Position numbers and translations under genes: made by a program. Positions 1 through 8,793 of a DNA stretch of 64,000 nucleotides are shown here, piece by piece. The notes below the pieces were generated by a model. The model did not search any database and had not been told where the DNA came from. It saw only the letters and a program-made list of their open reading frames with translations. The stretch is from Methylobacterium nodulans ORS 2060 (lineage in GTDB: Bacteria > Pseudomonadota > Alphaproteobacteria > Rhizobiales > Beijerinckiaceae): the NCBI RefSeq assembly GCF_000022085.1, contig NC_011894.1, positions 274,501 to 338,500 on the forward strand, given 5' to 3'. The stretch's first letter is position 1. Every line of letters starts with the position of its first letter.

Positions 1-176
1 ACGCCGGTCCGGCCCAGTCCCGTCACGACCTCGTCGCAGCCGAAGGCGCGCAGGCGCTCGGCGACGAGGCCGGCGGTGCGGTCGACCGCGAAGAGCAATT
101 CGGGATGCTGATGGAAGTCGCGCCGCCAGGCCGTGATTTCGTCCGTGAGAGCGGCGACGCGGTTGATGACGGGCAT
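1..176 (-). CDS. M20-family amidohydrolase, N-terminal fragment (cut by window edge)
   Basis: Reading leftwards from an ATG at 174-176 gives about 58 residues beginning MPVINRVAALTDEITAWRRD, followed by FHQHPEL, the start typical of hippurate hydrolase/amidohydrolase members of peptidase family M20. These metallohydrolases remove acyl groups from amino acids or amides. The metal ligands lie beyond the window, so only family assignment is possible. No neighbour clarifies the substrate. The frame stays open to base 1. Confidence 0.75.
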   Translation of the reverse strand, partial: MPVINRVAALTDEITAWRRDFHQHPELLFAVDRTAGLVAERLRAFGCDEVVTGLGRTG

Positions 177-539
<363 letters not shown>

Positions 540-1418
540 ATGAGCGAAACGATCGAGATCCGCAGCGGGAGCACGCGCGCGGCCATCGCGCTGCACGGAG
601 CCGAGCCGGTCTCCTGGCAGGTGGAGGGCAACGAGTATCTCTGGAGCGGCGATCCGGCGCACTGGAACCGGCATGCCCCCTGGCTCTTCCCGGTGGTCGG
701 CGCCTCGGCGGGCGGCGAGGTCTTTGTGGCGGGCCGCCGCCATCCGATGCCGCAGCACGGCTTTGCGCGCGACAGCCGCTTCACGGTGGTGGAGCAGGCG
801 CCCGACCGGGTGCGGCTGCGGCTCACCGAGACGCCCGAGACGCTGACCCGCTTCCCCTTCCGGTTCCGGCTCGACATCGCGGCGCGGGTGGAGGCGGGGC
901 GCCTCGCCTTCGCCTGCGAGGTCGCGAATACCGATACGGCGCCCCTCCCCTACGCGCTCGGCTTTCACCCGGCCTTCCCCTGGCCCTTCGCGGGCGGGGA
1001 GCGGCGGGCGGGCGGTGGCTACGCGGTGCGCTTCGCGCAGGCGGAGCGGCCCGCCGCGCCGGAAGTCGGGCCGGGTGGCCTGCTCCTGCGCACGGAACGG
1101 TCCGTGCCTCTCGACGGCGACACGCTGCCGCTCGACCCGGCCCTGTTCACCGAGGCGCTCGTCTTCCTGAATGCGCAGAGCCGCTCCTTACGCTTCACCG
1201 CGCCCTCCGGCGCCGCGATCCGCCTGGAGGCGGAGGATTTTCCGCACCTTGCGGTGTGGACGAAGCCGACCGCGCCCTTCCTGTCGCTCGAATGCTGGAC
1301 GGGGCACGCGGACTGGGCCGAGTTCTCCGGCGATCTGGCCGAACGCGATTCGCAGCGGCTGCTCGCGCCGGGAACGAGCGCCCGGCACGGTGTGGTGCTG
1401 GCCTTCGAGGCGGCCTGA
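540..1418 (+). CDS. Aldose 1-epimerase family protein (LacX/GalM-like)
   Basis: The 292-residue product has the galactose-mutarotase-like beta-sandwich signature: an early APWLFPVVG stretch, PQHGFAR around residues 77-83, and a central ALGFHPAFPWP motif carrying the family's conserved histidine. This branch (LacX-like) probably interconverts anomers of a hexose or hexose-6-phosphate in the cytoplasm, and the exact sugar is unknown. The length is normal. The ATG at 540 is preceded by only a weak ribosome binding site. The following recombinase gene is separated by a palindromic repeat, so the gene is probably monocistronic. Confidence 0.85.
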   Translation: MSETIEIRSGSTRAAIALHGAEPVSWQVEGNEYLWSGDPAHWNRHAPWLFPVVGASAGGEVFVAGRRHPMPQHGFARDSRFTVVEQAPDRVRLRLTETPETLTRFPFRFRLDIAARVEAGRLAFACEVANTDTAPLPYALGFHPAFPWPFAGGERRAGGGYAVRFAQAERPAAPEVGPGGLLLRTERSVPLDGDTLPLDPALFTEALVFLNAQSRSLRFTAPSGAAIRLEAEDFPHLAVWTKPTAPFLSLECWTGHADWAEFSGDLAERDSQRLLAPGTSARHGVVLAFEAA

Positions 1419-1481
1419 CCCGTCAACCGGGCGGAAACCGGCATCGGATTGGATTGGTCGCCATGCTTCCTTCCGCTTAGG

Positions 1482-1516
1482 CGGGATCCCCTCTCCCGCA
1501 CGGGAGGGGGTTCCCG
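1482..1516. repeat. Palindromic repeat family A (short copy)
   Basis: An imperfect inverted repeat with the core CCCTCTCCCG...CGGGAGGGGG sits between the epimerase stop and the recombinase start. The same core recurs at least six more times in this window (4562, 7193, 14362, 47348, 53020, 56022), always between genes. It resembles the REP-type dispersed palindromes of Hyphomicrobiales. Confidence 0.8.
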
Positions 1517-1556
1517 TCGCAACCCTGGAAGGCTGCCTCTCGCGACGGAGCCGCCC

Positions 1557-2525
1557 GTGCTGCAGACCACGCCTCCCGATCTCCTCCTCGGCGCGCCCGA
1601 CCTGCGCGAGGCGGCGGCGGCCTGGCTCGCCGTCCTGAAGACCGAGCGGCGCTTCTCCGAGAACACCGTCGAGGCCTATGGGCGCGACCTGCGCCAGTTC
1701 CTCGCCCACCTCGCCCGCTCCGGCGCCGCCCCGGACATCCCGGCCCTCGTCGCCCTCAAGCCGCGGGACCTACGCGCCTTCATGGCGGCGCGCCGCGCGG
1801 AAGGCGTCAGCGGACGCAGCCTGATGCGGGCGCTCGCGGCCCTGCGCTCCTTCGCCCGGCATCTCGACCGCGAGGGCCACGGCACGGTCTCGGCCCTCTC
1901 CGCCGTGCGCTCCCCCAAGGTGGAGCGGCGCCTGCCCCGGCCGCTTCCCGTCGCGGCAGCGGTGGCGATGGCGAGCCCCGACATCCGCGCGGGCGAGGAC
2001 CGGCCGGACTGGGTCCTTGCCCGGGACGCCGCCGTGTTGGCACTGCTCTACGGCGCCGGCCTGCGCATCGGCGAGGCGCTCGGCATCCGGCGCAAGGATG
2101 CGCCGGTCGGGGACATCGACACGCTCACCATCCTCGGAAAGGGGCAGAAGACCCGGATGGTCCCGGTAATCGCACCGGTCCAGGCTGCGGTGGCCGACTA
2201 CCTCGCGGTCTGCCCCCACCCGCTCCCGCCCGACGGCCCGCTCTTCGTCGGGCAGAAGGGCGGTCCCCTGTCGCCGCGCATCGTCCAGCTCGCGGTAGCC
2301 TCGCTGCGCGGCGCCCTCGGCCTGCCCGACAGCGCAACGCCCCACGCGCTGCGCCACTCCTTCGCCACGCATCTGCTGGCGCGCCAGGGAGACCTGCGGG
2401 CGATCCAGGACCTGCTCGGGCACGCCTCGCTCGCCACCACGCAGGTCTACACGAAGGTGGATTCTGCCCGGCTGCTCAGCGCCTTCGACGCGGCGCATCC
2501 GCGGGCCGGGCGCCCTGGCGGATGA
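1557..2525 (+). CDS. xerC: Tyrosine recombinase, XerC/XerD type
   Basis: This 322-residue site-specific recombinase would act in resolving chromosome dimers at dif with a partner Xer protein. An N-terminal SAM-like core-binding domain (about residues 18-110, with FSENTVEAYGRDLRQF) is followed by the catalytic domain. The expected catalytic residues are visible: Arg in GLRIGEAL, HALRHSFATH (HxxR), the second His in LLGHASLATT, and the nucleophilic Tyr in QVYTKV. I chose the GTG at 1557 because it begins the homologous part of the protein; upstream in-frame codons run through the palindromic repeat. XerC versus XerD cannot be settled here. Confidence 0.88.
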   Translation: MLQTTPPDLLLGAPDLREAAAAWLAVLKTERRFSENTVEAYGRDLRQFLAHLARSGAAPDIPALVALKPRDLRAFMAARRAEGVSGRSLMRALAALRSFARHLDREGHGTVSALSAVRSPKVERRLPRPLPVAAAVAMASPDIRAGEDRPDWVLARDAAVLALLYGAGLRIGEALGIRRKDAPVGDIDTLTILGKGQKTRMVPVIAPVQAAVADYLAVCPHPLPPDGPLFVGQKGGPLSPRIVQLAVASLRGALGLPDSATPHALRHSFATHLLARQGDLRAIQDLLGHASLATTQVYTKVDSARLLSAFDAAHPRAGRPGG

Positions 2526-2566
2526 AGGAGGCGCATGAGCACCCCCGCCTCTGGCACCCTCAACCG

Positions 2567-2740
2567 CCCTCATGCTGAGGTGCGGGCGATCGAAGATCGC
2601 GCAGGTTGCCTCGAAGCACCCCTGAGCGGTGCTCCCAGCCACCCGGATCTTGGACAAGCGATCAGGCGTGCGTGCTGGCTGATGCCGGCCAGAGGCTCCG
2701 TGCGATCTTTGATCGCCAGGAGCGCCTCAGCATGAGGGGC
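2567..2740. repeat. Palindromic repeat family B, long copy
   Basis: The element starts with CCTCATGCTGAGGTGC and ends with GCGCCTCAGCATGAGG, i.e. long inverted termini around an internal GCCTCGAAGCACCCC block. Related copies occur at 7471-7616, 22675-22795 and, decayed, 30287-30385. The copy fills most of the 2526-2844 gap, which holds no gene. Confidence 0.8.
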
Positions 2741-2844
2741 GCTGGGGTCTCCAGGACCGTCTTGCGGGATTGAGGAGGGGCAGCCGTCGAGGCGCGGCGT
2801 GACCATCAGCAAAGATGCGCCACGGCATCCGGCGCCGACGCCCT

Positions 2845-3672
2845 TCAGGGCTCATCGAGTGCAAGCCGGTTCTCGCCCGAGCGGGCTCCGGTGTCGTCGC
2901 GGCCCACCGGCACCAGCAGGATGAGCTTGTAGTCCGGCCGGTCCGTAGCCGCGAAGCTGTGCTGGATATAGGCTACGGGCCCGTCCTCCGGATGGAGGAA
3001 GCGGCGCAGGCCTCCGGTGCGGTCGCGGACATCCTGCTCGTCCCAGATCGCCGCGAAGCGTGGACTGGCGCGCCGCAGTTCCTCCACCAGCGCGCGGGCG
3101 CGCGGATCGGCGCGGCTGTGGCCGTAATCGGCCCGGAACTCCGCGATCACCCGCCGGGCACGCTCCTCCCAGGCCGGGATCAGGCGGCGCGCCGCGGGGT
3201 CGAGGAAGACGAAGCGCAGGAGGTTGCGCTCACCCTCCCCGTCGAGCCAGCCGCGGAACAGGCGCGCGGCGGCCGCATTCCAGCAGCAGGCATTCCAGAG
3301 ACGGTCGAGGCCATAGGCCGGATGATCGAGCGCCGCCACCGCGTCCCGCAGCGAGGCGGGGGCGTCGGCGACCGGCTCGGGCCGGGCGGCTTGCGGGTCG
3401 CGCCGGCCGGCGAGCTCGAACAGGTAGGCGCGCTCGGCGCGCGTGAGAGCGAGCGCCGCGGCGAGGCGGTCGAGGGCCTGGGCCGAGACCTGGACATCCC
3501 GTCCCTGCTCGATCCAGGCGCACCAGGTCGCGCTGATGCCGGCGCGGGCGGCGAGTTCCTCGCGGCGCAGACCGGGCGTCCGCCGCCGGCCCGTGGGCAG
3601 GTCGGGCCGCAGCCGCTCGCGGTGCGAGCGCACGAAGGCCCCGAGGTCGCGTCGCTGGTCCGGCCCGAGCAT
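2845..3672 (-). CDS. XRE-family transcriptional regulator with MmyB-like ligand-binding domain
   Basis: The 275-residue protein has an N-terminal helix-turn-helix (about residues 10-75; RTPGLRREELAARAGISATW is typical of the MmyB group) followed by the PAS-like MmyB ligand-binding domain, which in relatives binds fatty-acid-like ligands. It is divergent from the methyltransferase gene at 3754. MmyB-type regulators usually control such a divergent neighbour, so this pair is probably one regulatory unit, an inference from arrangement. The two genes are separated by only 81 bp containing a repeated TACCAGG motif. Confidence 0.85.
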   Translation of the reverse strand: MLGPDQRRDLGAFVRSHRERLRPDLPTGRRRTPGLRREELAARAGISATWCAWIEQGRDVQVSAQALDRLAAALALTRAERAYLFELAGRRDPQAARPEPVADAPASLRDAVAALDHPAYGLDRLWNACCWNAAAARLFRGWLDGEGERNLLRFVFLDPAARRLIPAWEERARRVIAEFRADYGHSRADPRARALVEELRRASPRFAAIWDEQDVRDRTGGLRRFLHPEDGPVAYIQHSFAATDRPDYKLILLVPVGRDDTGARSGENRLALDEP

Positions 3673-3683
3673 GGCAGCTTTTA

Positions 3684-3713
3684 TACCAGGATAAGCGCTC
3701 AGCTTGTACCAGG
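3684..3713. promoter_or_regulatory. Candidate operator: direct repeat of TACCAGG
   Basis: TACCAGG occurs at 3684-3690 and again at 3707-3713 on the same strand in the 81-bp gap between the divergent regulator and methyltransferase. The 23-bp spacing (about two helical turns) suits a dimeric regulator. This is an inference from position and repetition only. Confidence 0.35.
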
Positions 3714-3753
3714 CTGAAAGGTGGGCAGGATGGCGCCGTCAAGGAGACTCACC

Positions 3754-4536
3754 ATGGACAGATCGCACGAGACCCCGGTCTCGCACGAGACCCTCGTCAC
3801 CGCGCAGTTCGGCCCGCGGGCCGCGGCCTATGTGGAAAGCGCGGTCCACGCGTCGGGGGAGGATCTCGCCGCCCTCGACGCCATCGTCGCGCGGGCCGCC
3901 CCCCGGCGTGCCCTCGATCTCGGCTGCGGCGGCGGGCACGTTGCCTATCGGCTGGCTCGGCACGCGCAGGCCGTGACGGCCAGCGACCTCTCGGCCGAGA
4001 TGCTGGCCGCGGTGGCCGCGACCGCGCAGGCCAGGGGCCTCACCGCCATCGAGACCGTGGAGGCCGCGGCCGAGCGCCTGCCCTTCGCGGATGCGAGCTT
4101 CGATTTCATCGCCAGCCGCTTCTCCGCCCATCACTGGCGCGACGTCGAGGGCGGCCTGCGCGAGGCGCGTCGCGTCGCCCAGACAGGGGCTCCGGCCGTC
4201 TTCATCGACGGCTGCTCGCCGGGATCCCCCCTCCTCGACACCCATCTGCAGGCCGTGGAACTGCTGCGCGACCCCTCGCACGTCCGCGACTACTCGGCCT
4301 CGGAGTGGACCGGAGCGCTCGCCCGGTGCGGCTTCGTCATCGAGGCCTGCCTCACCTGGCGCGTGAGGATGGAGTTCTCCTCCTGGATCGCCCGCATGCA
4401 GACGCCCGAGACGCATGTGCGGGCGATCCGGGCACTTCAGACCCTGGCCTCCGAGCCGGTGCGGGCGCATTTCGCCATCGAGCCGGACGGGTCCTTCCTG
4501 CTCGACGTGCTGATGGTCGAGGCGCGCGCCGCCTGA
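3754..4536 (+). CDS. Class I SAM-dependent methyltransferase
   Basis: The 260-residue protein has a Rossmann-fold methyltransferase core of the UbiE/Methyltransf_11 type. Motif I is ALDLGCGGGHVAYRL near residue 50, an acidic residue (TASDLS) follows at the end of beta-2, and a SRFSAHHWRDV segment is typical of this group. The substrate is unknown and is probably a small molecule. The ATG at 3754 was chosen because AAGGAG lies 7-8 bases upstream; an earlier in-frame GTG at 3721 lacks such a site. It is divergent from the MmyB-type regulator, its likely controller. Confidence 0.85.
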   Translation: MDRSHETPVSHETLVTAQFGPRAAAYVESAVHASGEDLAALDAIVARAAPRRALDLGCGGGHVAYRLARHAQAVTASDLSAEMLAAVAATAQARGLTAIETVEAAAERLPFADASFDFIASRFSAHHWRDVEGGLREARRVAQTGAPAVFIDGCSPGSPLLDTHLQAVELLRDPSHVRDYSASEWTGALARCGFVIEACLTWRVRMEFSSWIARMQTPETHVRAIRALQTLASEPVRAHFAIEPDGSFLLDVLMVEARAA

Positions 4537-4561
4537 TCCCGGCGTTGGGGACGATGACTTG

Positions 4562-4603
4562 GCGCGGGATCCTCTCTCCCGGTCGGGAGAGAGGATCCCG
4601 CGC
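4562..4603. terminator. Perfect 20-bp hairpin (repeat family A) between convergent genes
   Basis: Positions 4562-4581 and 4584-4603 are exact inverted repeats of 20 bases with a 2-base loop. The site separates the convergent methyltransferase and ribA genes and could end transcription from both sides, although there is no T-run. The core matches repeat family A. Confidence 0.55.
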
Positions 4604-4696
4604 GTCAGGGATTGGGGTTCGGCAGGATCGTTGAGAGCGCATCAATCGATCCGACGGCTCCAGGGGGTGTCGGCCGAAAGACTCGGGACCAGAGGC

Positions 4697-5809
4697 TCAG
4701 CCTCCCGACACCTCCGCGCAGGAGAAGCCGCCGAGTTCGAGGACATGGCCGGCGATGTCGCGCTTGGCGGCGAGATAGCGCGCGTTCTCCGGCGTCACCC
4801 GGCCGGGCGCCCGCTGGGCGCCGACCACGGTCAGGCCCGCCTCCGCCAGGGCGGCGATCTTCTCGGGGTTGTTGCTGAGCACCCGCACGGCGCCGACGCC
4901 GAGGCAGCGCAGCATCGCGGCGGCGAAGTCGAAGCGGCGCTGGTCCAGCCCGAATCCGAGAGCCGCGTCGGCCGCGTAGGTGTCGAAGCCCTTCGCCTGC
5001 AGGTCGTAGGCCCGGATCTTGTTGGCGAGCCCGTTGCCCCGTCCCTCCTGGTCGAGATAGAGGATGATGCCTCCGCCATTCCCGGCCATCCAGCGGGCCG
5101 TCCCGCGCAGCTGATCGCCGCAATCGCACTTGAGCGAGCCGAACAGGTCGCCGGTGAGGCAGGCGGAATGGACCCGCACGGCCACGGGTTCGGCGAGGTT
5201 CGGACGCCCGACCACCACCGCCACCTGGTCGCGCAAGCCCTCGCCGCCGCGGAAGACCACGAACTCGGTCTCGGGCGCGCCGTCGAGGGGCACCGGCGCC
5301 CGGCTGACGATGCGGAGCGCAGCCGCCTGCCGCGTGCGGAAGAGCTCGACCGCGGCGGGGTCGACCGTGAGGGCGTCCTCCGGAACGCCCGAGACCGGCG
5401 CGACCACCATGGCCGGGATCACCTGCGCCAGCCGCGCGAGTTCGAGAGCGACCGCATCCACCCGCCTGGCACAGGCGACCGGCGCGTCGATGCGCCCGTC
5501 GACCTTGAGGGCGAGCGCGGTGATCCGCGCCGGATCGACGACCGGCAGGGCCACTGCGCCGGCCTCGAACCGGTTGGCGAGCCCGATGCGGCGCAGGCGG
5601 GGCGCCGGCAACACGAGGCGCACCGCCGTGCCGAGGCGCTCCCAATCGGCCGCAAGGCGCGCATCGACGCTTTCGGCCGATACGGCCAGGGCCGGCTCCT
5701 CGCCCAGGATCGCGACGGCCCGCCCGGCGCGCATCTCGGCGATGGCGCGTTCGACCTGCACCTGTTCGCGGCGCAACCGCTCGTCTACGTTCGTGACCGT
5801 CAGAGACAT
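4697..5809 (-). CDS. ribA: GTP cyclohydrolase II with N-terminal extension domain
   Basis: The product (370 residues) opens the imidazole ring of GTP, the first step of riboflavin synthesis. The C-terminal half carries the zinc-binding cysteines (C217, C228, C230 in SACLTGDLFGSLKCDCGDQL), the catalytic LDQEGRGNG segment near residue 252, and RAYDLQAKGFDTYAAD. The first ~170 residues resemble the GTP_CH_N extension rather than an active DHBP synthase; no acidic DHBP-synthase motif is visible. The ATG at 5809 marks the start of the conserved region, and a much longer in-frame extension would run antisense through the neighbouring reductase. The divergent neighbour is RibD-like, which supports a flavin or pterin role. 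Confidence 0.87.
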   Translation of the reverse strand: MSLTVTNVDERLRREQVQVERAIAEMRAGRAVAILGEEPALAVSAESVDARLAADWERLGTAVRLVLPAPRLRRIGLANRFEAGAVALPVVDPARITALALKVDGRIDAPVACARRVDAVALELARLAQVIPAMVVAPVSGVPEDALTVDPAAVELFRTRQAAALRIVSRAPVPLDGAPETEFVVFRGGEGLRDQVAVVVGRPNLAEPVAVRVHSACLTGDLFGSLKCDCGDQLRGTARWMAGNGGGIILYLDQEGRGNGLANKIRAYDLQAKGFDTYAADAALGFGLDQRRFDFAAAMLRCLGVGAVRVLSNNPEKIAALAEAGLTVVGAQRAPGRVTPENARYLAAKRDIAGHVLELGGFSCAEVSGG

Positions 5810-5860
5810 GAGCAACTCGTGGACGTGCCGCCCGGGACCGAACCGCGTCGGGAGATCGTG

Positions 5861-6628
5861 ATGAAGGCCGGGGTGGATTACGCGACAGAGGGATGGACAC
5901 CCGCGCAGCCCTGGCCAGGGCACAGCGCGGACGTTGCGACAGATGGGAACTCCGCCACGCTTTTCGCGCCCCTGGCGGACGGTTCCTGCGATCAACCTTT
6001 CGTGATTGCCCAGCTTGGTCAATCCCTGGACGGGCGAATCGCCACCCTGTCGGGTGATTCGAAATACATCAACCGCGGGGCCGCGCTCGATCATCTCCAC
6101 CGGCTGCGCGCGCATGTCGATGCCATCGTCGTCGGCATCGGCACGGTGCTCGCCGACGATCCCCGGCTCACGGTGCGCCGGGTGGCCGGACGCAGCCCGG
6201 CCCGAATCGTCATCGACCCGGCCGGGCGGATCCCGGCGCAGGCCCAATGCCTGCGGGAGGACGGCGTGCGGCGGATCGTCGTCTGCCGGCCGGACACCCG
6301 GATTCCCGCTTGCGCCGAGGCTCTGCGGATCGAGGCGCCGGAGGCTTTTCCGCCGCAGGCCCTGGTGTCGGCGCTCGGCCGCCTCGGCTTCCGCCGGATC
6401 CTGATCGAGGGCGGGGCGCGGACGATCTCGGGCTTCATCGATGCCGGGGCGATCGACCGGCTGCACCTGATGGTGGCCCCGCTCCTGCTCGGCTCGGGCC
6501 GCCACGGCCTCGACCTGCGCCCCATCGCGGCCTTGCACGAGGCGATGCGCCCGCTCACCCGCTGCTACCCGCTCTGCGACGGCGACGTCCTGTTCGATTG
6601 CGACCTGCGCCGCTGCGCCGAGCCGTGA
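5861..6628 (+). CDS. RibD C-terminal-type reductase (stand-alone)
   Basis: The 255-residue product matches the dihydrofolate-reductase-like RibD_C domain that reduces the ribosyl side chain of the pyrimidine intermediate with NADPH. Visible motifs are FVIAQLGQSLDGRIAT near residue 47, DAIVVGIGTVLADDP, and ILIEGGART. The zinc deaminase half of bifunctional RibD is absent, so it is a reductase alone. It is divergent from ribA with a 51-bp gap. ATG 5861 (preceded by GGGAG) was chosen; a GTG directly before it is also possible. It could serve standard riboflavin synthesis or a related flavin/deazaflavin-like pathway. Confidence 0.82.
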   Translation: MKAGVDYATEGWTPAQPWPGHSADVATDGNSATLFAPLADGSCDQPFVIAQLGQSLDGRIATLSGDSKYINRGAALDHLHRLRAHVDAIVVGIGTVLADDPRLTVRRVAGRSPARIVIDPAGRIPAQAQCLREDGVRRIVVCRPDTRIPACAEALRIEAPEAFPPQALVSALGRLGFRRILIEGGARTISGFIDAGAIDRLHLMVAPLLLGSGRHGLDLRPIAALHEAMRPLTRCYPLCDGDVLFDCDLRRCAEP

Positions 6629-6647
6629 GGAGGATGAGGAGGAGCCG

Positions 6648-7190
6648 ATGACGCCGACCCGCTACTCGTCCGTCCAGAAATTCCTGCACTGGACCATCGC
6701 CCTCCTGATCTTCGGCCTCGTTCCGGTGGCGATCACGATGACGAATATCGGCGAGGGCGAGTTGCAGAACCGGCTGTTCGAGCTGCACAAGTCGACTGGG
6801 CTGACGGTGCTGGCGCTCGCGCTCGCCCGCATCCTGGTGCGGGCGGCCCGGGGCGCGCCGGCCCTCGTCGCGGGCCTGCCCGCATGGCAGCGGAAGGCGG
6901 CGCGTGCCTCGCACTACGCCCTCTACGGGCTGATCGTGCTGGTGCCGGTGCTCGGCTGGGCGGGGACCTCGGCCTGCTGCGCGCCCGTGAAATGGTTCGG
7001 GCTGTTTTCGCTGACCCTGCCGATCTCGGGCGGCATGCCGGTCGGCGAGGCCATCCTGAAGGTTCACATGGCGGTGGCGTCCCTGCTGGTGCTTCTGGTG
7101 TTCATTCATATCGGCGCCGCATTGCACCACCACGTCATCCGCCGCGACGCCACGCTGCGGCGCATGCTGCCGGGGCGCAGCGAGGTGTGA
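6648..7190 (+). CDS. Cytochrome b561
   Basis: A 180-residue four-helix membrane cytochrome of the CybB family. The haem-ligand histidines are seen in QKFLHWTIAL (helix 1), ELHKSTGL (helix 2), and KVHMAVASL plus FIHIGAALHHH near the C-terminus. It would pass electrons from quinol or superoxide in the inner membrane. The gene begins 20 bp after the reductase gene, so the two may be cotranscribed, though no functional link is clear. An AGGAGGATGAGGAGGAG tract provides a strong ribosome binding site. Confidence 0.87.
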   Translation: MTPTRYSSVQKFLHWTIALLIFGLVPVAITMTNIGEGELQNRLFELHKSTGLTVLALALARILVRAARGAPALVAGLPAWQRKAARASHYALYGLIVLVPVLGWAGTSACCAPVKWFGLFSLTLPISGGMPVGEAILKVHMAVASLLVLLVFIHIGAALHHHVIRRDATLRRMLPGRSEV

Positions 7191-7192
7191 GG

Positions 7193-7426
7193 CGGTTTTC
7201 GGTTGATCTGTTCGGAGACGAGTCCGCGCGGGGAACCCCTCTCCCGAGTGGGAGAGGGGTAGGGGTGAGGGTGGAGACGGTGCAGCAAGGATTCTGAACC
7301 GTGCCGCTGTCAGCGCGACGCTCAGTGCATTGTTCTGAACCCGTGCACCCTCACCCCTGCCCCTCTCCCACTCGGGAGAGGGGTTCCCCGCGCATACCCG
7401 TCTCGGAAGGAAACAACTGAAAACCG
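7193..7426. repeat. Palindromic repeat family A, long composite copy
   Basis: Outer arms (CGGTTTTCGGTTGATCTG... and ...CAACTGAAAACCG) enclose two hairpin units with the CCCTCTCCCGAGTGGGAGAG core, in opposite orientation. The whole 234-bp element is thus an inverted repeat. Near-identical architecture recurs at 47348-47580, including the GATCTGTTC(C/G)GAGACGAG shoulder. Confidence 0.85.
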
Positions 7427-7470
7427 TAACCGTATGAGACAGTTTCGAGGCCCGATGGCATACCCACCGG

Positions 7471-7616
7471 CCCTCATGCTGAGGTCTCATGCTGAGGTGC
7501 AGTCGGAGGCTGCCTCGAAGCACACCTGAAACGCTGGTCCGGGGCTTCGGTGGCCGGGAACATCGGTCCGGGGTGCTTCGAGGCTGCGGCTGCGCCGCAG
7601 CACCTCAGCATGAGGA
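7471..7616. repeat. Palindromic repeat family B copy
   Basis: CCTCATGCTGAGGT occurs at the left end (partly duplicated, TCTCATGCTGAGGTGC) and GCACCTCAGCATGAGG at the right end. GCCTCGAAGCACACC and GGGGTGCTTCGAGGC lie inside as inverted partners. Together with the family A copy it fills the gap 7191-7654, which contains no gene. Confidence 0.8.
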
Positions 7617-7654
7617 TCGATGGGGTTGCCAAAACGCCTGTCGATCCGGCAGCG

Positions 7655-7897
7655 TCACGCAGCCTGCGGCTCTGCCCGTCCCCGCTCGGCCTCGACGGCC
7701 TTCAGCACCAGCGGATCCACGCCCTTGCCGTCATCCGTGCAATAGGCGGCGAGCGCTTCGCGCATCTTCGGGGTCCAGAAATCCCGGATGTGCGTGGCGA
7801 CGCTCGCGACCGCCTCCTCCTCCGGATAGGGATGGAAGAAGGTCGCGATCTGATTGGCCATGCGGATCAGCTTGGCGGTGTGGTCGGCGGCGCTCAT
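7655..7897 (-). CDS. fdsD: Formate dehydrogenase delta subunit
   Basis: An 80-residue protein with the FdsD pattern: KLIRMANQIATFFHPYPEEEAVASVATHIRDFW. In Rhodobacter and Ralstonia, FdsD is a small subunit needed for cofactor insertion or stability of the FdsABG complex. It is the last gene of the fds operon, and its start overlaps the end of fdhD by four bases (ATGA). Confidence 0.88.
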   Translation of the reverse strand: MSAADHTAKLIRMANQIATFFHPYPEEEAVASVATHIRDFWTPKMREALAAYCTDDGKGVDPLVLKAVEAERGRAEPQAA

Positions 7898-8793
7898 GGG
7901 GTTTCCTCCGGATGGTCGGGGGCGAGGAGGAGGCGCTCGGCCCCCGTGAAGACCGTGACGGTGTCGCTGCGGGCAATCGCCGCCAGGGTGAGGCCGTGCG
8001 CCTTCGCCCGCTCGACGGCAAGCGAGGTCGGCGCCGAGATCGCGACGAGCACGGAGGCGCCGAAGCTCGCCGCCTTCTCCGCCATCTCGAAGGAGCAGCG
8101 GCTGGTGATGACGAGGAAGCCCTGCGCCGGATCGGTGCCGGCGCGCAGGAGCGCGCCGATCAGCTTGTCCAGGGCGTTGTGGCGGCCGACATCCTCGCGC
8201 ACGGCAAGAATCCGGCCGTCGAGATCCGCCCAGGCGGCGGCATGCACCGCACGCGTCTCGCGGTTGAGAATCTGGAGGTCGTAGAGGGCCGAAAGCGCCC
8301 GCTCGACCGCCGCCATCGTCACCCGCACCCCGGCATCGGGCCGGGTCTCGGCCTTGGGGATGTCGGCAAGGTCGTCGATGCCGCAGACGCCGCAGCCGGT
8401 GCGCCCGCTCATCGCCCGCTTGCGGGCGAGGTGCTCGCGCAACCGCCCGGGCGCGAGGTCGACGACGAGCCGCAAGCCCCCCTCCCCCGGCTCGACGGCG
8501 GCGCCGCGGATCTCGTCGGCCCCCCGCACGATGCCCTCGGTCAGGCTGAAGCCGTAGGCGAAGTCCACGAGGTCAGCGGGCGTGGTCATCATGACGGCGT
8601 AGGGCACGCTGCCGTAGATCACGTTGACGGGCATCTCGACGGCGAGCGGACGGGTGTCCGCCCGCGCCTGCGGATCGCCATAGGCGACCACCTGCGTCGG
8701 GACGCGGATCGCGGTGTCCGCCGCTGCCTCGCCGCCGCTACTCGGCGGCATCGAGCCGTTGGGCGATGCGGGTGAGGGAGACGTCTTCCTCAT
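7894..8793 (-). CDS. fdhD: Formate dehydrogenase accessory sulfurtransferase FdhD/FdsC
   Basis: This 299-residue protein delivers sulfur to the bis-MGD cofactor of formate dehydrogenase, making the sulfido ligand. The conserved CxxC loop is seen in TGCGVCGIDDL, with VREDVGRHNALDKL downstream. Its 5' end overlaps fdsA by 56 bp from the ATG at 8793; an internal Met at 8751 would cut the overlap to 14 bp and drop a proline/serine-rich leader, so the true start is uncertain. Its place between fdsA and fdsD matches the fdsGBACD order. Confidence 0.88.
   Translation of the reverse strand: MRKTSPSPASPNGSMPPSSGGEAAADTAIRVPTQVVAYGDPQARADTRPLAVEMPVNVIYGSVPYAVMMTTPADLVDFAYGFSLTEGIVRGADEIRGAAVEPGEGGLRLVVDLAPGRLREHLARKRAMSGRTGCGVCGIDDLADIPKAETRPDAGVRVTMAAVERALSALYDLQILNRETRAVHAAAWADLDGRILAVREDVGRHNALDKLIGALLRAGTDPAQGFLVITSRCSFEMAEKAASFGASVLVAISAPTSLAVERAKAHGLTLAAIARSDTVTVFTGAERLLLAPDHPEETP

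Noticed and set aside
3230-3742. Alternative leftward ORF overlapping the MmyB-type regulator
   Set aside because: It is an arginine/alanine/proline-rich out-of-frame reading of the regulator gene.
4559-5860. N-terminal extension of the RibD-like protein (434 extra codons)
   Set aside because: The extension is antisense to ribA and has no homology features; the reductase starts at ATG 5861.
5810-5860. FMN riboswitch between the divergent rib genes
   Set aside because: The 51-bp gap is too short for an FMN aptamer and lacks its conserved sequence elements.
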